Assembly (NCBI GenBank): GCA_963836775.1
Contig: CAWIKR010000003.1
Coordinates: 2,542,001 to 2,606,000 of the forward strand
Source: DASQPR01 sp963836775
GTDB taxonomy: Bacteria > Actinomycetota > Actinomycetes > Mycobacteriales > Micromonosporaceae
DNA length: 64,000 bases
Direction: 5' to 3'
In this document: positions 17,278 through 24,781 of the stretch, one piece after another
Layout of the letters: each line of letters begins with the position of its first letter
How positions within the stretch are numbered: position 1 is the stretch's first letter
Program-made: the position numbers and the translations under genes
Notes under the pieces: model-generated
Seen by the model: only the letters and a program-made list of their open reading frames with translations
What the model was told of the DNA's origin: nothing
Database searches by the model: none

Positions 17278-18033
17278 CTACGCGTCGAGCTTCTCCATGA
17301 TCTCGTCGCTCACGTCGAAGTTGCCGTAGACGTTCTGCACGTCGTCGGAGTCTTCGAGCGCGTCGATCAGCTTGAAGATCTTGCGCGCGCCATCCTCGTC
17401 CAGTGGCACGGTCATGCTCGGCATGAACGATGACTCGGCCGACTCATAGTCGATGCCGGCCGCCTGCAGCGCCGTCCGCACCGGGATCAGGTCGGTCGGC
17501 TCGGACACGACCTCAAACGCCTCGCCCAGGTCGTTGCACTCCTCGGCGCCGGCCTCCAGCACCGCGTCGAGCACCGTGTCCTCGTCCGTGCCGTTGGCCT
17601 TGGGAACGATCACCACGCCCTTGCGGCTGAACATGTAAGACACCGAGCCGGCATCGGCGAGCGAGCCGCCGTTGCGGGTAAGCGCGGTGCGCACCTCGGT
17701 CGCGGCGCGGTTGCGGTTGTCGGTCAGGCACTCGATCAGCAGCGCCACGCCGTTCGGGCCGTAGCCCTCGTACATGATCGTCTGCCAGTCGGCGCCACCG
17801 GCTTCCAGGCCGGAGCCGCGCTTGACTGCGCGATCGATGTTGTCGTTCGGAACCGACGACTTCTTCGCCTTCTGGATGGCGTCATAGAGGGTCGGGTTGC
17901 CGGCCGCGTCGCCGCCGCCGGTGCGCGCCGCCACCTCGACGTTCTTGATGAGCTTGGCGAACATCTTGCCGCGCTTGGCGTCGATGACCGCTTTCTTGTG
18001 CTTGGTGGTAGCCCATTTAGAGTGGCCGGACAT
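17278..18033 (-). CDS. yebC: YebC/PmpR family protein
   Basis: A 251-residue cytoplasmic protein of the YebC/PmpR/TACO1 family, described as a DNA-binding regulator and more recently as a factor that helps ribosomes through difficult (for example proline-rich) sequences. The N-terminus MSGHSKWATTKHKKAVIDAKRGK and the segment KSSVPNDNIDRAVKRG are diagnostic. ATG at 18033 has GGAG seven bases upstream. It follows pdxT after a 110-base gap. In related genomes ruvC follows yebC directly; here the two are separated by the accessory genes at 8.3-17.1 kb. Confidence 0.97.
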   Translation of the reverse strand: MSGHSKWATTKHKKAVIDAKRGKMFAKLIKNVEVAARTGGGDAAGNPTLYDAIQKAKKSSVPNDNIDRAVKRGSGLEAGGADWQTIMYEGYGPNGVALLIECLTDNRNRAATEVRTALTRNGGSLADAGSVSYMFSRKGVVIVPKANGTDEDTVLDAVLEAGAEECNDLGEAFEVVSEPTDLIPVRTALQAAGIDYESAESSFMPSMTVPLDEDGARKIFKLIDALEDSDDVQNVYGNFDVSDEIMEKLDA

Positions 18034-18096
18034 AGTGCTCCAAAGTCGTCTTCGTCGTTGATCAGCGAGCTTAGCGATCAGCCGGCGGGCCGCCCC

Positions 18097-18155
18097 GGTC
18101 GGCTCCTCGTCACCCGCCGAGAAGCCGTGTTGGTCGGCTCCTCGTCACCCGCCGA
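18097..18155. repeat. 24-bp direct repeat duplicating the pdxT 3' end
   Basis: GGTCGGCTCCTCGTCACCCG plus CCGA occurs at 18097-18120 and 18132-18155. The second copy contains the last codons and the stop of pdxT; the first repeats them 35 bases downstream. Confidence 0.8.
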
Positions 18156-18768
18156 TGACGTGCGCGCGCACCATGTCCACGAAGTACTGGTGGATGCGCA
18201 GATCCCCGGTGAGCTCCGGGTGGAAGGACGTGGCTAGCACGTTCCCCTGCCGAACCGCGACAATCCTACCGGCGGTCTCGTCACCATCGGAAGTCGCGGC
18301 CGTTCCCAGGACGGTCACGCTCGGATCGATGGACTCGACCCACGGTGCGCGGATGAAGACCGCATGGAACGGCTCTCCGTCGATGCCGTCGATCGCGACC
18401 GGAGCCTCGAACGAGTCCACCTGGCGCCCGAAGGCGTTTCGGCGGACCGTCATGTCGATCGCCCCGAACGTCCGCTGATCAGCTCGCCCATCCAGAACGT
18501 CGCGAGCCACCATGATCATTCCCGCACATGACCCATAGACCGGCATTCCGGCCTTGATCCGCTCGGAAATCGGGTCGAACAGGCCGAAGTCGATCGAAAG
18601 CTTGCTCATCGTGGTCGACTCGCCGCCCGGGATCACCAGGCCGTCTACCTCGGCCAGCTCGCTGGGCCGGCGCACCGGCCGGGCGATCACGTCCGCCTCG
18701 GCCAGTGCTGCCAGATGTTCGCGTACGTCGCCCTGCAGGGCGAAGACGCCGACGGTCAGATCAGACAC
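18145..18768 (-). CDS. pdxT: Pyridoxal 5'-phosphate synthase glutaminase subunit PdxT
   Basis: Releases ammonia from glutamine and passes it to PdxS for vitamin B6 cofactor synthesis. It has 207 residues. The glutamine amidotransferase signatures are visible: VIPGGESTTMSKL near residue 47, nucleophile in GSCAGMIM near 80, and the catalytic His/Glu in SFHPELTGD near 185. The start is GTG directly after the pdxS TAA stop (no gap), so the two are translationally coupled. The 3' end carries a repeat. Confidence 0.97.
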   Translation of the reverse strand: MSDLTVGVFALQGDVREHLAALAEADVIARPVRRPSELAEVDGLVIPGGESTTMSKLSIDFGLFDPISERIKAGMPVYGSCAGMIMVARDVLDGRADQRTFGAIDMTVRRNAFGRQVDSFEAPVAIDGIDGEPFHAVFIRAPWVESIDPSVTVLGTAATSDGDETAGRIVAVRQGNVLATSFHPELTGDLRIHQYFVDMVRAHVIGG

Positions 18769-19668
18769 TTACCAGCCTCGCTCGGCCAGGCGGTGCGGCT
18801 GCGGGATGTCGTCGACGTTGATGCCGACCATGGCCTCGCCGAGACCGCGGGAGACCTTGGCGATCACGTCCGGGTCGTCGTGGAAGGTGGTGGCCTTGAC
18901 GATCGCCGACGCGCGCTCGGCCGGGTTGCCGGACTTGAAGATGCCGGAACCGACGAAGACACCCTCGGCACCGAGCTGCATCATCATCGCCGCATCCGCC
19001 GGGGTGGCGATGCCGCCCGCGGTGAACAGCACCACCGGGAGCTTGCCGGTCTGGGCGATCTCCTTGACCAGCTCGTAGGGCGCCTGCAGCTCCTTGGCCG
19101 CGACGTAGAGCTCGTCCTCGGACATCGAGGTGAGGCGGCGGATCTCGGCGCGAATCTTGCGCATGTGGGTGGTGGCGTTGGAGACGTCACCGGTGCCGGC
19201 CTCACCCTTGGAGCGGATCATCGCCGCGCCCTCGGTGATCCGGCGAAGCGCCTCGCCCAGGTTGGTGGCACCGCACACGAACGGCACGGTGAACGCCCAC
19301 TTGTCGATGTGGTTCTCGTAATCCGCCGGGGTCAGCACCTCGGACTCGTCGACGTAATCGACGCCGAGCGACTGCAGCACCTGCGCCTCGACGAAGTGGC
19401 CGATCCGGGCCTTGGCCATCACCGGGATCGAAACGGTGTTGATGATGCCGTCGATCATGTCCGGGTCGCTCATCCGGGATACGCCGCCCTGGGCTCGGAT
19501 GTCGGCCGGAACTCGCTCCAGCGCCATCACGGCTACCGCGCCGGCGTCCTCGGCGATCTTCGCCTGCTCCGACGTCACGACGTCCATGATCACGCCGCCC
19601 TTGAGCATTTCCGCCATGCCGCGCTTGACCCGGCTGGTGCCGACGGCGTTTACGGTGGTCTCGGACAT
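18769..19668 (-). CDS. pdxS: Pyridoxal 5'-phosphate synthase lyase subunit PdxS
   Basis: Makes pyridoxal phosphate from ribose 5-phosphate, glyceraldehyde 3-phosphate and ammonia; forms a 12-mer with PdxT. It has 299 residues. The lysines that hold intermediates are in IPVMAKARIGHFVEAQ (near residue 86) and in RSKGEAGTGDVSNATTH (near 154); the C-terminal half has FTAGGIATPADAAMMMQLG. It is first in the pdxS-pdxT-yebC order. About 430 noncoding bases with repeats lie upstream. Confidence 0.98.
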   Translation of the reverse strand: MSETTVNAVGTSRVKRGMAEMLKGGVIMDVVTSEQAKIAEDAGAVAVMALERVPADIRAQGGVSRMSDPDMIDGIINTVSIPVMAKARIGHFVEAQVLQSLGVDYVDESEVLTPADYENHIDKWAFTVPFVCGATNLGEALRRITEGAAMIRSKGEAGTGDVSNATTHMRKIRAEIRRLTSMSEDELYVAAKELQAPYELVKEIAQTGKLPVVLFTAGGIATPADAAMMMQLGAEGVFVGSGIFKSGNPAERASAIVKATTFHDDPDVIAKVSRGLGEAMVGINVDDIPQPHRLAERGW

Positions 19669-20182
19669 GGTTTATCGACCTCTCAAAGGGTGGGGAGTTC
19701 ACTCGCGATTTTACGCGAGTCGAAAGACCACTTAGAGCGCCAATCGGCTCGCGGTGGCCTGCTCCACACTGTCCGCGGTGGTGGATCTCACGGCTTCAGC
19801 GGTACGCGTCACCTCAGCAAGCGTCCCGTCGGGCCGGTTTCGAGCCAGACTGCCATGATTTCCGATCGTGGCGGCCCGATTCCAGGCGCGGCCGCCCCGC
19901 CTCAAGATTTCCGATCTTGGCAGCCCAGCGTCATGAACAGGCCCGCTCCCCCAAGATCTCCGATCTTGGCAGCCAGCGTCGTGCACGAGCCGCTCCCCCA
20001 AGATCTTCGACCATTGCGCCGACCGGCTGCGGCATGCGGCTGCGGCATGAAGGAAAGCAACGGGCCGCCAGCGCTGTCCGGACGCCATGATCACAGCAGT
20101 GGTTGCCCGTAGCTTTTCGCCACGCACCGACCGAGCCTCGCCTCGAACCGGCAAACGAACACTCCGGCACCGAAATCGCTCA
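19669..20182. other. Gene-free interval upstream of pdxS
   Basis: Contains the pdxS promoter side and a palindromic repeat array at 19853-20016. Open frames on the minus strand across the array encode only repeated peptides and have no initiation signals, so I regard the interval as noncoding. Confidence 0.6.
19853..20016. repeat. Array of palindromic repeats (CCAAGATC family), period 47-49
   Basis: Four units begin near 19853, 19902, 19951 and 19998. The best copy is CCAAGATCTCCGATCTTGG at 19951-19969, a palindrome with a 3-base centre; 19903-19920 has one weaker arm and the outer two are degenerate. The DNA between palindromes is itself similar from unit to unit. The same 19-mer recurs at 30171-30189. 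Confidence 0.85.
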
Positions 20183-20198
20183 TATCGTGTGCGATATG
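20183..20198 (+). promoter_or_regulatory. -10 box for leaderless DUF1345 gene
   Basis: TATCGT at 20183-20188, seven bases, ATG at 20196. Confidence 0.5.
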
Positions 20199-20870
20199 TC
20201 CGAAGCGGTGCGGCGAGCCTCGTGGTGGCGCCGCGCGCACCTCGGTGACGCCACCGCCCGCGCCGCCGAACTCGCGTTGGCCGGCATCGGGCTGGCGTAC
20301 TTCCTCGACTCAGCGCCCGGCACCGAGATCGCTTATCTCGGCTGGTTCGACCTGGTGGCGATCACCTATCTCACGACCGGGTTCTTCGTCGTCCGGCGGT
20401 CCCGAAAGCCCGGACCGGCCGCCGACCGCCAGCCGCCGGCGTGGAGTGTCGCGTGGCGCCGCCGGCTCGGCTTCCTGCTCACCGTCGTGGCCAGCCTCAC
20501 CGGCCTGACCGCCGCCACCGACACGCTGCTCCGGCCGGCCGGCGATGAGAAGGCCAGTGGCATACGCGTGCTCGGCGTGATCGCCGTCGTCTGCGCCTGG
20601 ATGATGCTGCACAGCGGCTACGCGGCGTTCTACCGGCATCTCGACCGCAGCACCGATGATCGCGGCTTCCGGTTCCCGCACGAGGAGGATCCGATCCTGC
20701 TCGACTACCTCTACTTCGCCGTCACTCTGGGGGTCTCGTTCGCCGCATCGGACGTGGAGGTGATCCGGCGGACCACCCGATGGCACGTGATGGTGCACGA
20801 GGTCGTGTCGTTCTTCTACAACACCGCGATCCTGGCGATCGCCGTCAGCGTCATCACCGGAGCCCGCTGA
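20196..20870 (+). CDS. DUF1345 family membrane protein
   Basis: An integral membrane protein of 224 residues. The C-terminal half has the DUF1345 pattern: DYLYFAVTLGVSFAASDVEV followed by MVHEVVSFFYNTAILAIAVSVI. About four to six membrane segments are predicted (LALAGIGLAYFL, FDLVAITYLTTGFFVV, LGFLLTVVASLTGL, GVIAVVCAWMMLHSGYAAF and the C-terminal pair). The ATG at 20196 is supported by an upstream TATCGT box and yields the expected short N-terminus. Function of the family is unknown. It stands alone between two minus-strand operons. Confidence 0.87.
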   Translation: MSEAVRRASWWRRAHLGDATARAAELALAGIGLAYFLDSAPGTEIAYLGWFDLVAITYLTTGFFVVRRSRKPGPAADRQPPAWSVAWRRRLGFLLTVVASLTGLTAATDTLLRPAGDEKASGIRVLGVIAVVCAWMMLHSGYAAFYRHLDRSTDDRGFRFPHEEDPILLDYLYFAVTLGVSFAASDVEVIRRTTRWHVMVHEVVSFFYNTAILAIAVSVITGAR

Positions 20871-21053
20871 GCCGCCACCACCCCCGACTGCGGAACGAAC
20901 GCAACGCCCGCGGACCAGCGCCCACACAGTCGCGTCATCCGCGGACCAGCGGCCGCACGATCGCCACGTCCGCGCAGCAATGGCAGCCCGGCCGGAGGCC
21001 GCGTGATCAAGTGCACGATCTTGAGCACTGCGGACGCCATAGTGACCTTGGAT

Positions 21054-21113
21054 GCACTCGATCTTGCACTCGATCTTGCACTCGATCTTGCACTTGCTCG
21101 TGCACTTGCTCGT
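21054..21113. repeat. 12-bp minisatellite
   Basis: Three units GCACTCGATCTT followed by two units GCACTTGCTCGT. The interval 20871-21161 has no gene I can support; open frames across it encode only a 4-residue repeat. Confidence 0.9.
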
Positions 21114-21161
21114 GCACCGCGACACCGAGAAGGCGAGGCGGTGGTCAACACGTCCCGCCCG

Positions 21162-21629
21162 CTACAGCTGCGGATCCTCGATGTCGAAGTAGGTCGGCGC
21201 CGGGTGCTTGCGACCGGCACCCATCAGCCGGACCAGCCGCCGGCGCCGCAGCGCCAGGGCATCGCGTACCAGATCGTTGTGAATGTGCCGGGCCAGCGAC
21301 ACCCGGCGGCTGGCCGCGGCGATCTCCACCAGCGCTGGAGCATCCGCCGAAAAGGGCAGGTCGCGGACCGTCTTGGTGAGCTCGTTCTCGACGATCTCGC
21401 GGTCGTTGTCGGGCGCGTCGATCGCCGCCTGGCCGACCTGCCGCAGCTCCTGATGACCGCTCTGGTCGCCGAGCTTGATCGCGGCGGCGGCGCGGCGGAC
21501 CAGCGCGGCGTCCAGCGCGTCGGAGGACGCCGTGGTACGGGCGTGCAGCCGATCGATCCGGCCGGCCATCCAGGTCAGATAGGTAGCGAGCACGACGACC
21601 ACGGCCACCACGCCCACGATCCACTGCAT
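21162..21629 (-). CDS. Conserved single-pass membrane protein, last gene of the PIM cluster
   Basis: A 155-residue protein with one N-terminal membrane segment (WIVGVVAVVVVLATYLTWMA) and a cytoplasmic helical part containing RIDRLHARTTASSDALDAAL, RHIHNDLVRDALALRRRRLVR and a C-terminal PAPTYFDIEDPQ. The helix after the membrane segment (RLHAR...ALDAALVRRAAAA) resembles LemA-like proteins. I chose the ATG at 21629 because the membrane segment follows directly. It lies 49 bases after pimA on the same strand and such a gene is found at this place in related actinobacteria, but its role in PIM synthesis is not established. Confidence 0.8.
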   Translation of the reverse strand: MQWIVGVVAVVVVLATYLTWMAGRIDRLHARTTASSDALDAALVRRAAAAIKLGDQSGHQELRQVGQAAIDAPDNDREIVENELTKTVRDLPFSADAPALVEIAAASRRVSLARHIHNDLVRDALALRRRRLVRLMGAGRKHPAPTYFDIEDPQL

Positions 21630-21678
21630 GGTGGCTGATGGTAGCGGGTTCCAGAGCCGACGGTGGCCGAGCGCGGCC

Positions 21679-22890
21679 CTAGTCGAGCGGCGGTTCGGCC
21701 GGCAGGCGTACGGCGGCTTCGGCCACCGCCGCCACCGTCTCCTCGTCCAGCTCGTCGACGTCCTCGTCGGCATCCAGCACCGGGGTGGTCGCCTCGATCG
21801 CGATCTGGTAGACCTCGAGCACCCGCTCGGCCACGACCGGCCAGTCGTAGGCCGCCACGACGGTGCGGGCCACGTCGACATACTCGGCCCGCAGAGCCGG
21901 ATCGTCGAGCAGCGTGGTGATCGCGCCGGCGAGCGCGGTGGAGTCGCCGTTCGGGAAGAGCAGCCCGGCGCGTCCGCCGTCCAGCACCCGCTTGAACGCG
22001 TCCAGATCGCTGGCGACCACGGCGGTGCCGGCCGACATGGCCTCGGTCAGGATCATGCCGAACGATTCGCCGTGGGTGTTCGGTGCCACGTAGACGTCGA
22101 CACTGCGCAGCATCCGGGCCTTGTCCGCCTCGGACACCTTGCCCAGGAACACCACCCGGTCCCGGACCGCGGGGTCGATCCAGTCGTCCAGCTCGTCCTC
22201 GTCCCCCGGGCCGGCGATCAGCAGCCGCAGGCCGGGTCGCGCCGGAGCGATCTGGGCGAACGCTGCGGTCAGGATCGGGAAGCCCTTGCGGTCCTCGGTG
22301 AACCGGCCCAGAAAGCCGATCGCGCCACCGGGTCCGGGCCAGCCGTCCATCGGCTCGGCGCTGGCGTATTTGGCGACCGCGACACCGTTCGGGATCTCCC
22401 AGGCACCGCCGTCGAGATGTTCCACCTGGACCCGCCGGGCCAGCGCGCTGACCGCGATCCGCGCGGTGATCTTCTCCAGGACCAACTGCAACAGACCCTG
22501 GGCGGCGGCCATGGTCCGGGACCGGGTCATCGCGGTGTGGAAGGTCGCCACTACCGGCAGCCGGGTCGACAGCACCGCCAGCATCGACAGGCTCGGCGTG
22601 ACCGGCTCGTGTACGTGAATGACGTCGAACCGGTTGGCCGACAGCCACCGGCGCACCCGGGCCGCCGAGATCGGGCCGAAGGTCAGGCGCGCCACCGACC
22701 CGTTGTACGGCACTGGGACCGCCCGGCCGGCCGGCGTCACGTAAGGCGGCAGCGGCTCGTCCTCGTTCGCCGGGGCCAGCACGTTCACGTAGTGACCGAG
22801 CGCGATCAGCGTGTCAGCCAGGTCGTGCACGTGGTTCTGCACCCCGCCCGGAGTGTCGAACGAATAGGGCGACACGATGCCGATACGCAT
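21679..22890 (-). CDS. pimA: Phosphatidyl-myo-inositol mannosyltransferase PimA
   Basis: Membrane-associated GT4 glycosyltransferase that adds the first mannose from GDP-mannose to phosphatidylinositol. It has 403 residues. The N-terminal Rossmann domain starts MRIGIVSPYSFDTPGGVQNHV; the acceptor region contains VIHVHEPVTPSLSM and FHTAMTRSRTM; the donor site has LGRFTEDRKGF and the EX7E motif ESFGMILTE followed by AMSAGTAVVASD. The C-terminal 30 residues are acidic. The ATG overlaps the stop of the acyltransferase gene by one base. Identification rests on both sequence and the pgsA-acyltransferase-pimA order. Confidence 0.95.
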   Translation of the reverse strand: MRIGIVSPYSFDTPGGVQNHVHDLADTLIALGHYVNVLAPANEDEPLPPYVTPAGRAVPVPYNGSVARLTFGPISAARVRRWLSANRFDVIHVHEPVTPSLSMLAVLSTRLPVVATFHTAMTRSRTMAAAQGLLQLVLEKITARIAVSALARRVQVEHLDGGAWEIPNGVAVAKYASAEPMDGWPGPGGAIGFLGRFTEDRKGFPILTAAFAQIAPARPGLRLLIAGPGDEDELDDWIDPAVRDRVVFLGKVSEADKARMLRSVDVYVAPNTHGESFGMILTEAMSAGTAVVASDLDAFKRVLDGGRAGLLFPNGDSTALAGAITTLLDDPALRAEYVDVARTVVAAYDWPVVAERVLEVYQIAIEATTPVLDADEDVDELDEETVAAVAEAAVRLPAEPPLD

Positions 22891-23843
22891 CAGCTGGTCA
22901 CCGCCGCCTCGCCGGCGGTTTTGCTCGTCTCCGCGTCGGCGCCGGTGCCCGGCGGCGGGAACATCCGGGCCAGCATGTGCCAGTCGGCCGGGTGCTTGGC
23001 GATGCCGGCGGCCAACCGGTCGGCCATCGACTGGGTCATCTGCCGGACCCGCTGGTTCAGCGGCCCCGAGCCCGGCTCCGGCATCGGCACCAGGTCCAGT
23101 TCGCCCCAACAGTGATCGGGCTCATTCCACATGTTGACCACGTACATCGGGGCGCCGGTGCGCAGCGCCAGGATCGCCGGGCCCGGTGGCATCTTGGTCT
23201 TCTGCCCGAAGAAGTCGACCTCGACGCCCGCCTGGGAGAAATCTCGGTCGGCCAGCAGCGGGACCACGGCTCCGGCGCGCAGCCGGTCGGTGAGCACCCC
23301 CAGGGTGTTCCGGTCGCCGCCGGTCAGCGGCAGGATCTCCATCCCGAGGGAGCGGCGGTAGGCGAGAAACTTCTGGTAGACGCCCTCGGGCTTGAGCCGC
23401 TCGGCGACCGTCGTCAGGTCCATCCCGTTGGCCACCACCCAGGCGCCGGCCGCGTCCCAGTTGGCCACGTGCGCGAGCGACAGGATCACCCCTTGCCCGG
23501 CTCGGGTGTGCCCGAGCAGAACCTCGAGGCCGTCGTTGATCAGCGCGAACCCGTCGCGATGCTGCTCCCGGGTCTTGGTCGGCGCCCGGAACGCCTCCAT
23601 CCAGTAGCGCGCGTAGGACCGGAGGGCGTCGCGCAGCACCAGATCGAACTCGTCGTCCGGCATTTGCGCCCCGACCACCTGCCGGAGGTTGACGGCCAGC
23701 CGCTGGGTGGCCGGCCCGCGCTTGCGGAACGCCCGGTCCGCGCCGGCCCGGAACAGCCGCGCCGCCATCCGCTCCGGCATCAGCCGCACGATGGCCCAGC
23801 CGGCGCCGTAGGCCCACTCGATGGCTCGGTCCTGGATCGTCAT
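22890..23843 (-). CDS. Phosphatidylinositol mannoside acyltransferase (HtrB/LpxL family)
   Basis: Predicted to acylate the 6-position of the first mannose of PIM1/PIM2 at the inner membrane face. It has 317 residues of the bacterial lipid A acyltransferase-like family. The catalytic HX4D motif is HVANWD near residue 129, and GGDRNTLGVLTDRLRAG and LADRDFSQAGVEVDFFGQ are typical. It lies between pgsA (16 bases upstream) and pimA (1-base overlap), the same arrangement as mycobacterial Rv2611c. Start is ATG. Confidence 0.93.
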   Translation of the reverse strand: MTIQDRAIEWAYGAGWAIVRLMPERMAARLFRAGADRAFRKRGPATQRLAVNLRQVVGAQMPDDEFDLVLRDALRSYARYWMEAFRAPTKTREQHRDGFALINDGLEVLLGHTRAGQGVILSLAHVANWDAAGAWVVANGMDLTTVAERLKPEGVYQKFLAYRRSLGMEILPLTGGDRNTLGVLTDRLRAGAVVPLLADRDFSQAGVEVDFFGQKTKMPPGPAILALRTGAPMYVVNMWNEPDHCWGELDLVPMPEPGSGPLNQRVRQMTQSMADRLAAGIAKHPADWHMLARMFPPPGTGADAETSKTAGEAAVTS

Positions 23844-23859
23844 CGGCGCGGCACGATCA

Positions 23860-24504
23860 TCAGGACTCCGTCTTCCCCGCTGTTGCAGCGGCCATCGCGG
23901 CCCGGTCCTGCTGATAGACCGTCGCCATCCGCTGGAAGACCGTCACGATCGACAGTACGGCGAGAACCCCGAGCGCGTAATCCAGCCCGTAGGTAATCCC
24001 GAATGCCGACAACAGGCCACCGATGCCGAGTAGGACCAGCCGCTCGGCTCGCTCGATCAGGCCGACATTGGCGGTGAAGCCGAGGCCTTCGGCGCGGGCC
24101 TTCGCATACGACACCACCAGGCCGGCGGCCAGGCTCACGATCGCGGCGGCCGCGCCCCACGGGCGGTCGTGATAGCCGAGATACCAGGCAACGGCCCCGA
24201 AAACCGCGCCGTCGGCGATCCGGTCACAGGTCGAGTCGAGGAACGCGCCGAATTTGCCGGCCGGGCCACGGGCCCGGGCCATCGCACCGTCCAGCAGGTC
24301 GGTGAACGCGCTCAGCGTCACGATGATGGTGCCGGCCAGGTAGTTGCCGGTGAACGCGAAGACCAGCGAACCGGCGATGACGCCGAGCGTCCCGATCGCG
24401 GTGACCAGGTTCGGGGACACGCCGGCACGTAGCAGGGCGCGGGCGGGGGTGTCGGAGATCCGGGCGACCACGGCCCGGGCCGACACAGCGAAGATCTTTG
24501 CCAT
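23860..24504 (-). CDS. pgsA: Phosphatidylinositol phosphate synthase (CDP-alcohol phosphatidyltransferase)
   Basis: Integral membrane enzyme that joins CDP-diacylglycerol and inositol phosphate, the first step to PI and PIMs. It has 214 residues with about six membrane segments. The family motif D-G-x2-A-R-x8-G-x3-D-x3-D is present as DGAMARARGPAGKFGAFLDS followed by TCDRIAD, near residues 70-97. The neighbours (acyltransferase, pimA) support the PI role over phosphatidylglycerol phosphate synthesis. ATG with GGGAG four bases upstream. HIT and thrS, usually directly upstream in actinobacteria, are missing here. Confidence 0.94.
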   Translation of the reverse strand: MAKIFAVSARAVVARISDTPARALLRAGVSPNLVTAIGTLGVIAGSLVFAFTGNYLAGTIIVTLSAFTDLLDGAMARARGPAGKFGAFLDSTCDRIADGAVFGAVAWYLGYHDRPWGAAAAIVSLAAGLVVSYAKARAEGLGFTANVGLIERAERLVLLGIGGLLSAFGITYGLDYALGVLAVLSIVTVFQRMATVYQQDRAAMAAATAGKTES

Positions 24505-24781
24505 GGCGCTCCCACGATATCGGCGACGCGCCGGGGGTCGACAGCGCGGGTGCGCACCTTAACCCACGGTGGTTGCGCACGTCACGGCAGCGGCCGCGAC
24601 CGCGGTCCCGCGCGCCCGGTCGGGCGACAGGGGCAACGGATATGCGCGTCGGGGTTGTGTGACCCAGTTCACGGGTGTGGGATTTACCTATTCGCCCACA
24701 TGACGAACGCCAGCGGCGCAGCTGGGGTTTCTTCGCCATCTCTGCGTCGCGGCCCACCGGGACTACGACGGAGGCGCGCGC
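24505..24781. promoter_or_regulatory. Divergent promoter region of pgsA and EF-G2-like gene, with CRP-like site
   Basis: The site TGTGA-CCCAGT-TCACG at 24658-24673 fits the CRP-family consensus TGTGA-N6-TCACA at all but the last base. TTTACCTATT just downstream could be a -10 element for the plus-strand gene. No small gene is supported. Confidence 0.45.

Noticed and set aside
19853..20016. CRISPR-like regular spacing
   Set aside because: The repeated units are palindromes and the DNA between them is also similar from unit to unit; no unique spacers and no cas genes.
19732..20170. Minus-strand frame with repeated peptides in the palindrome array
   Set aside because: Composition follows the repeats; no recognised domain or start signal.
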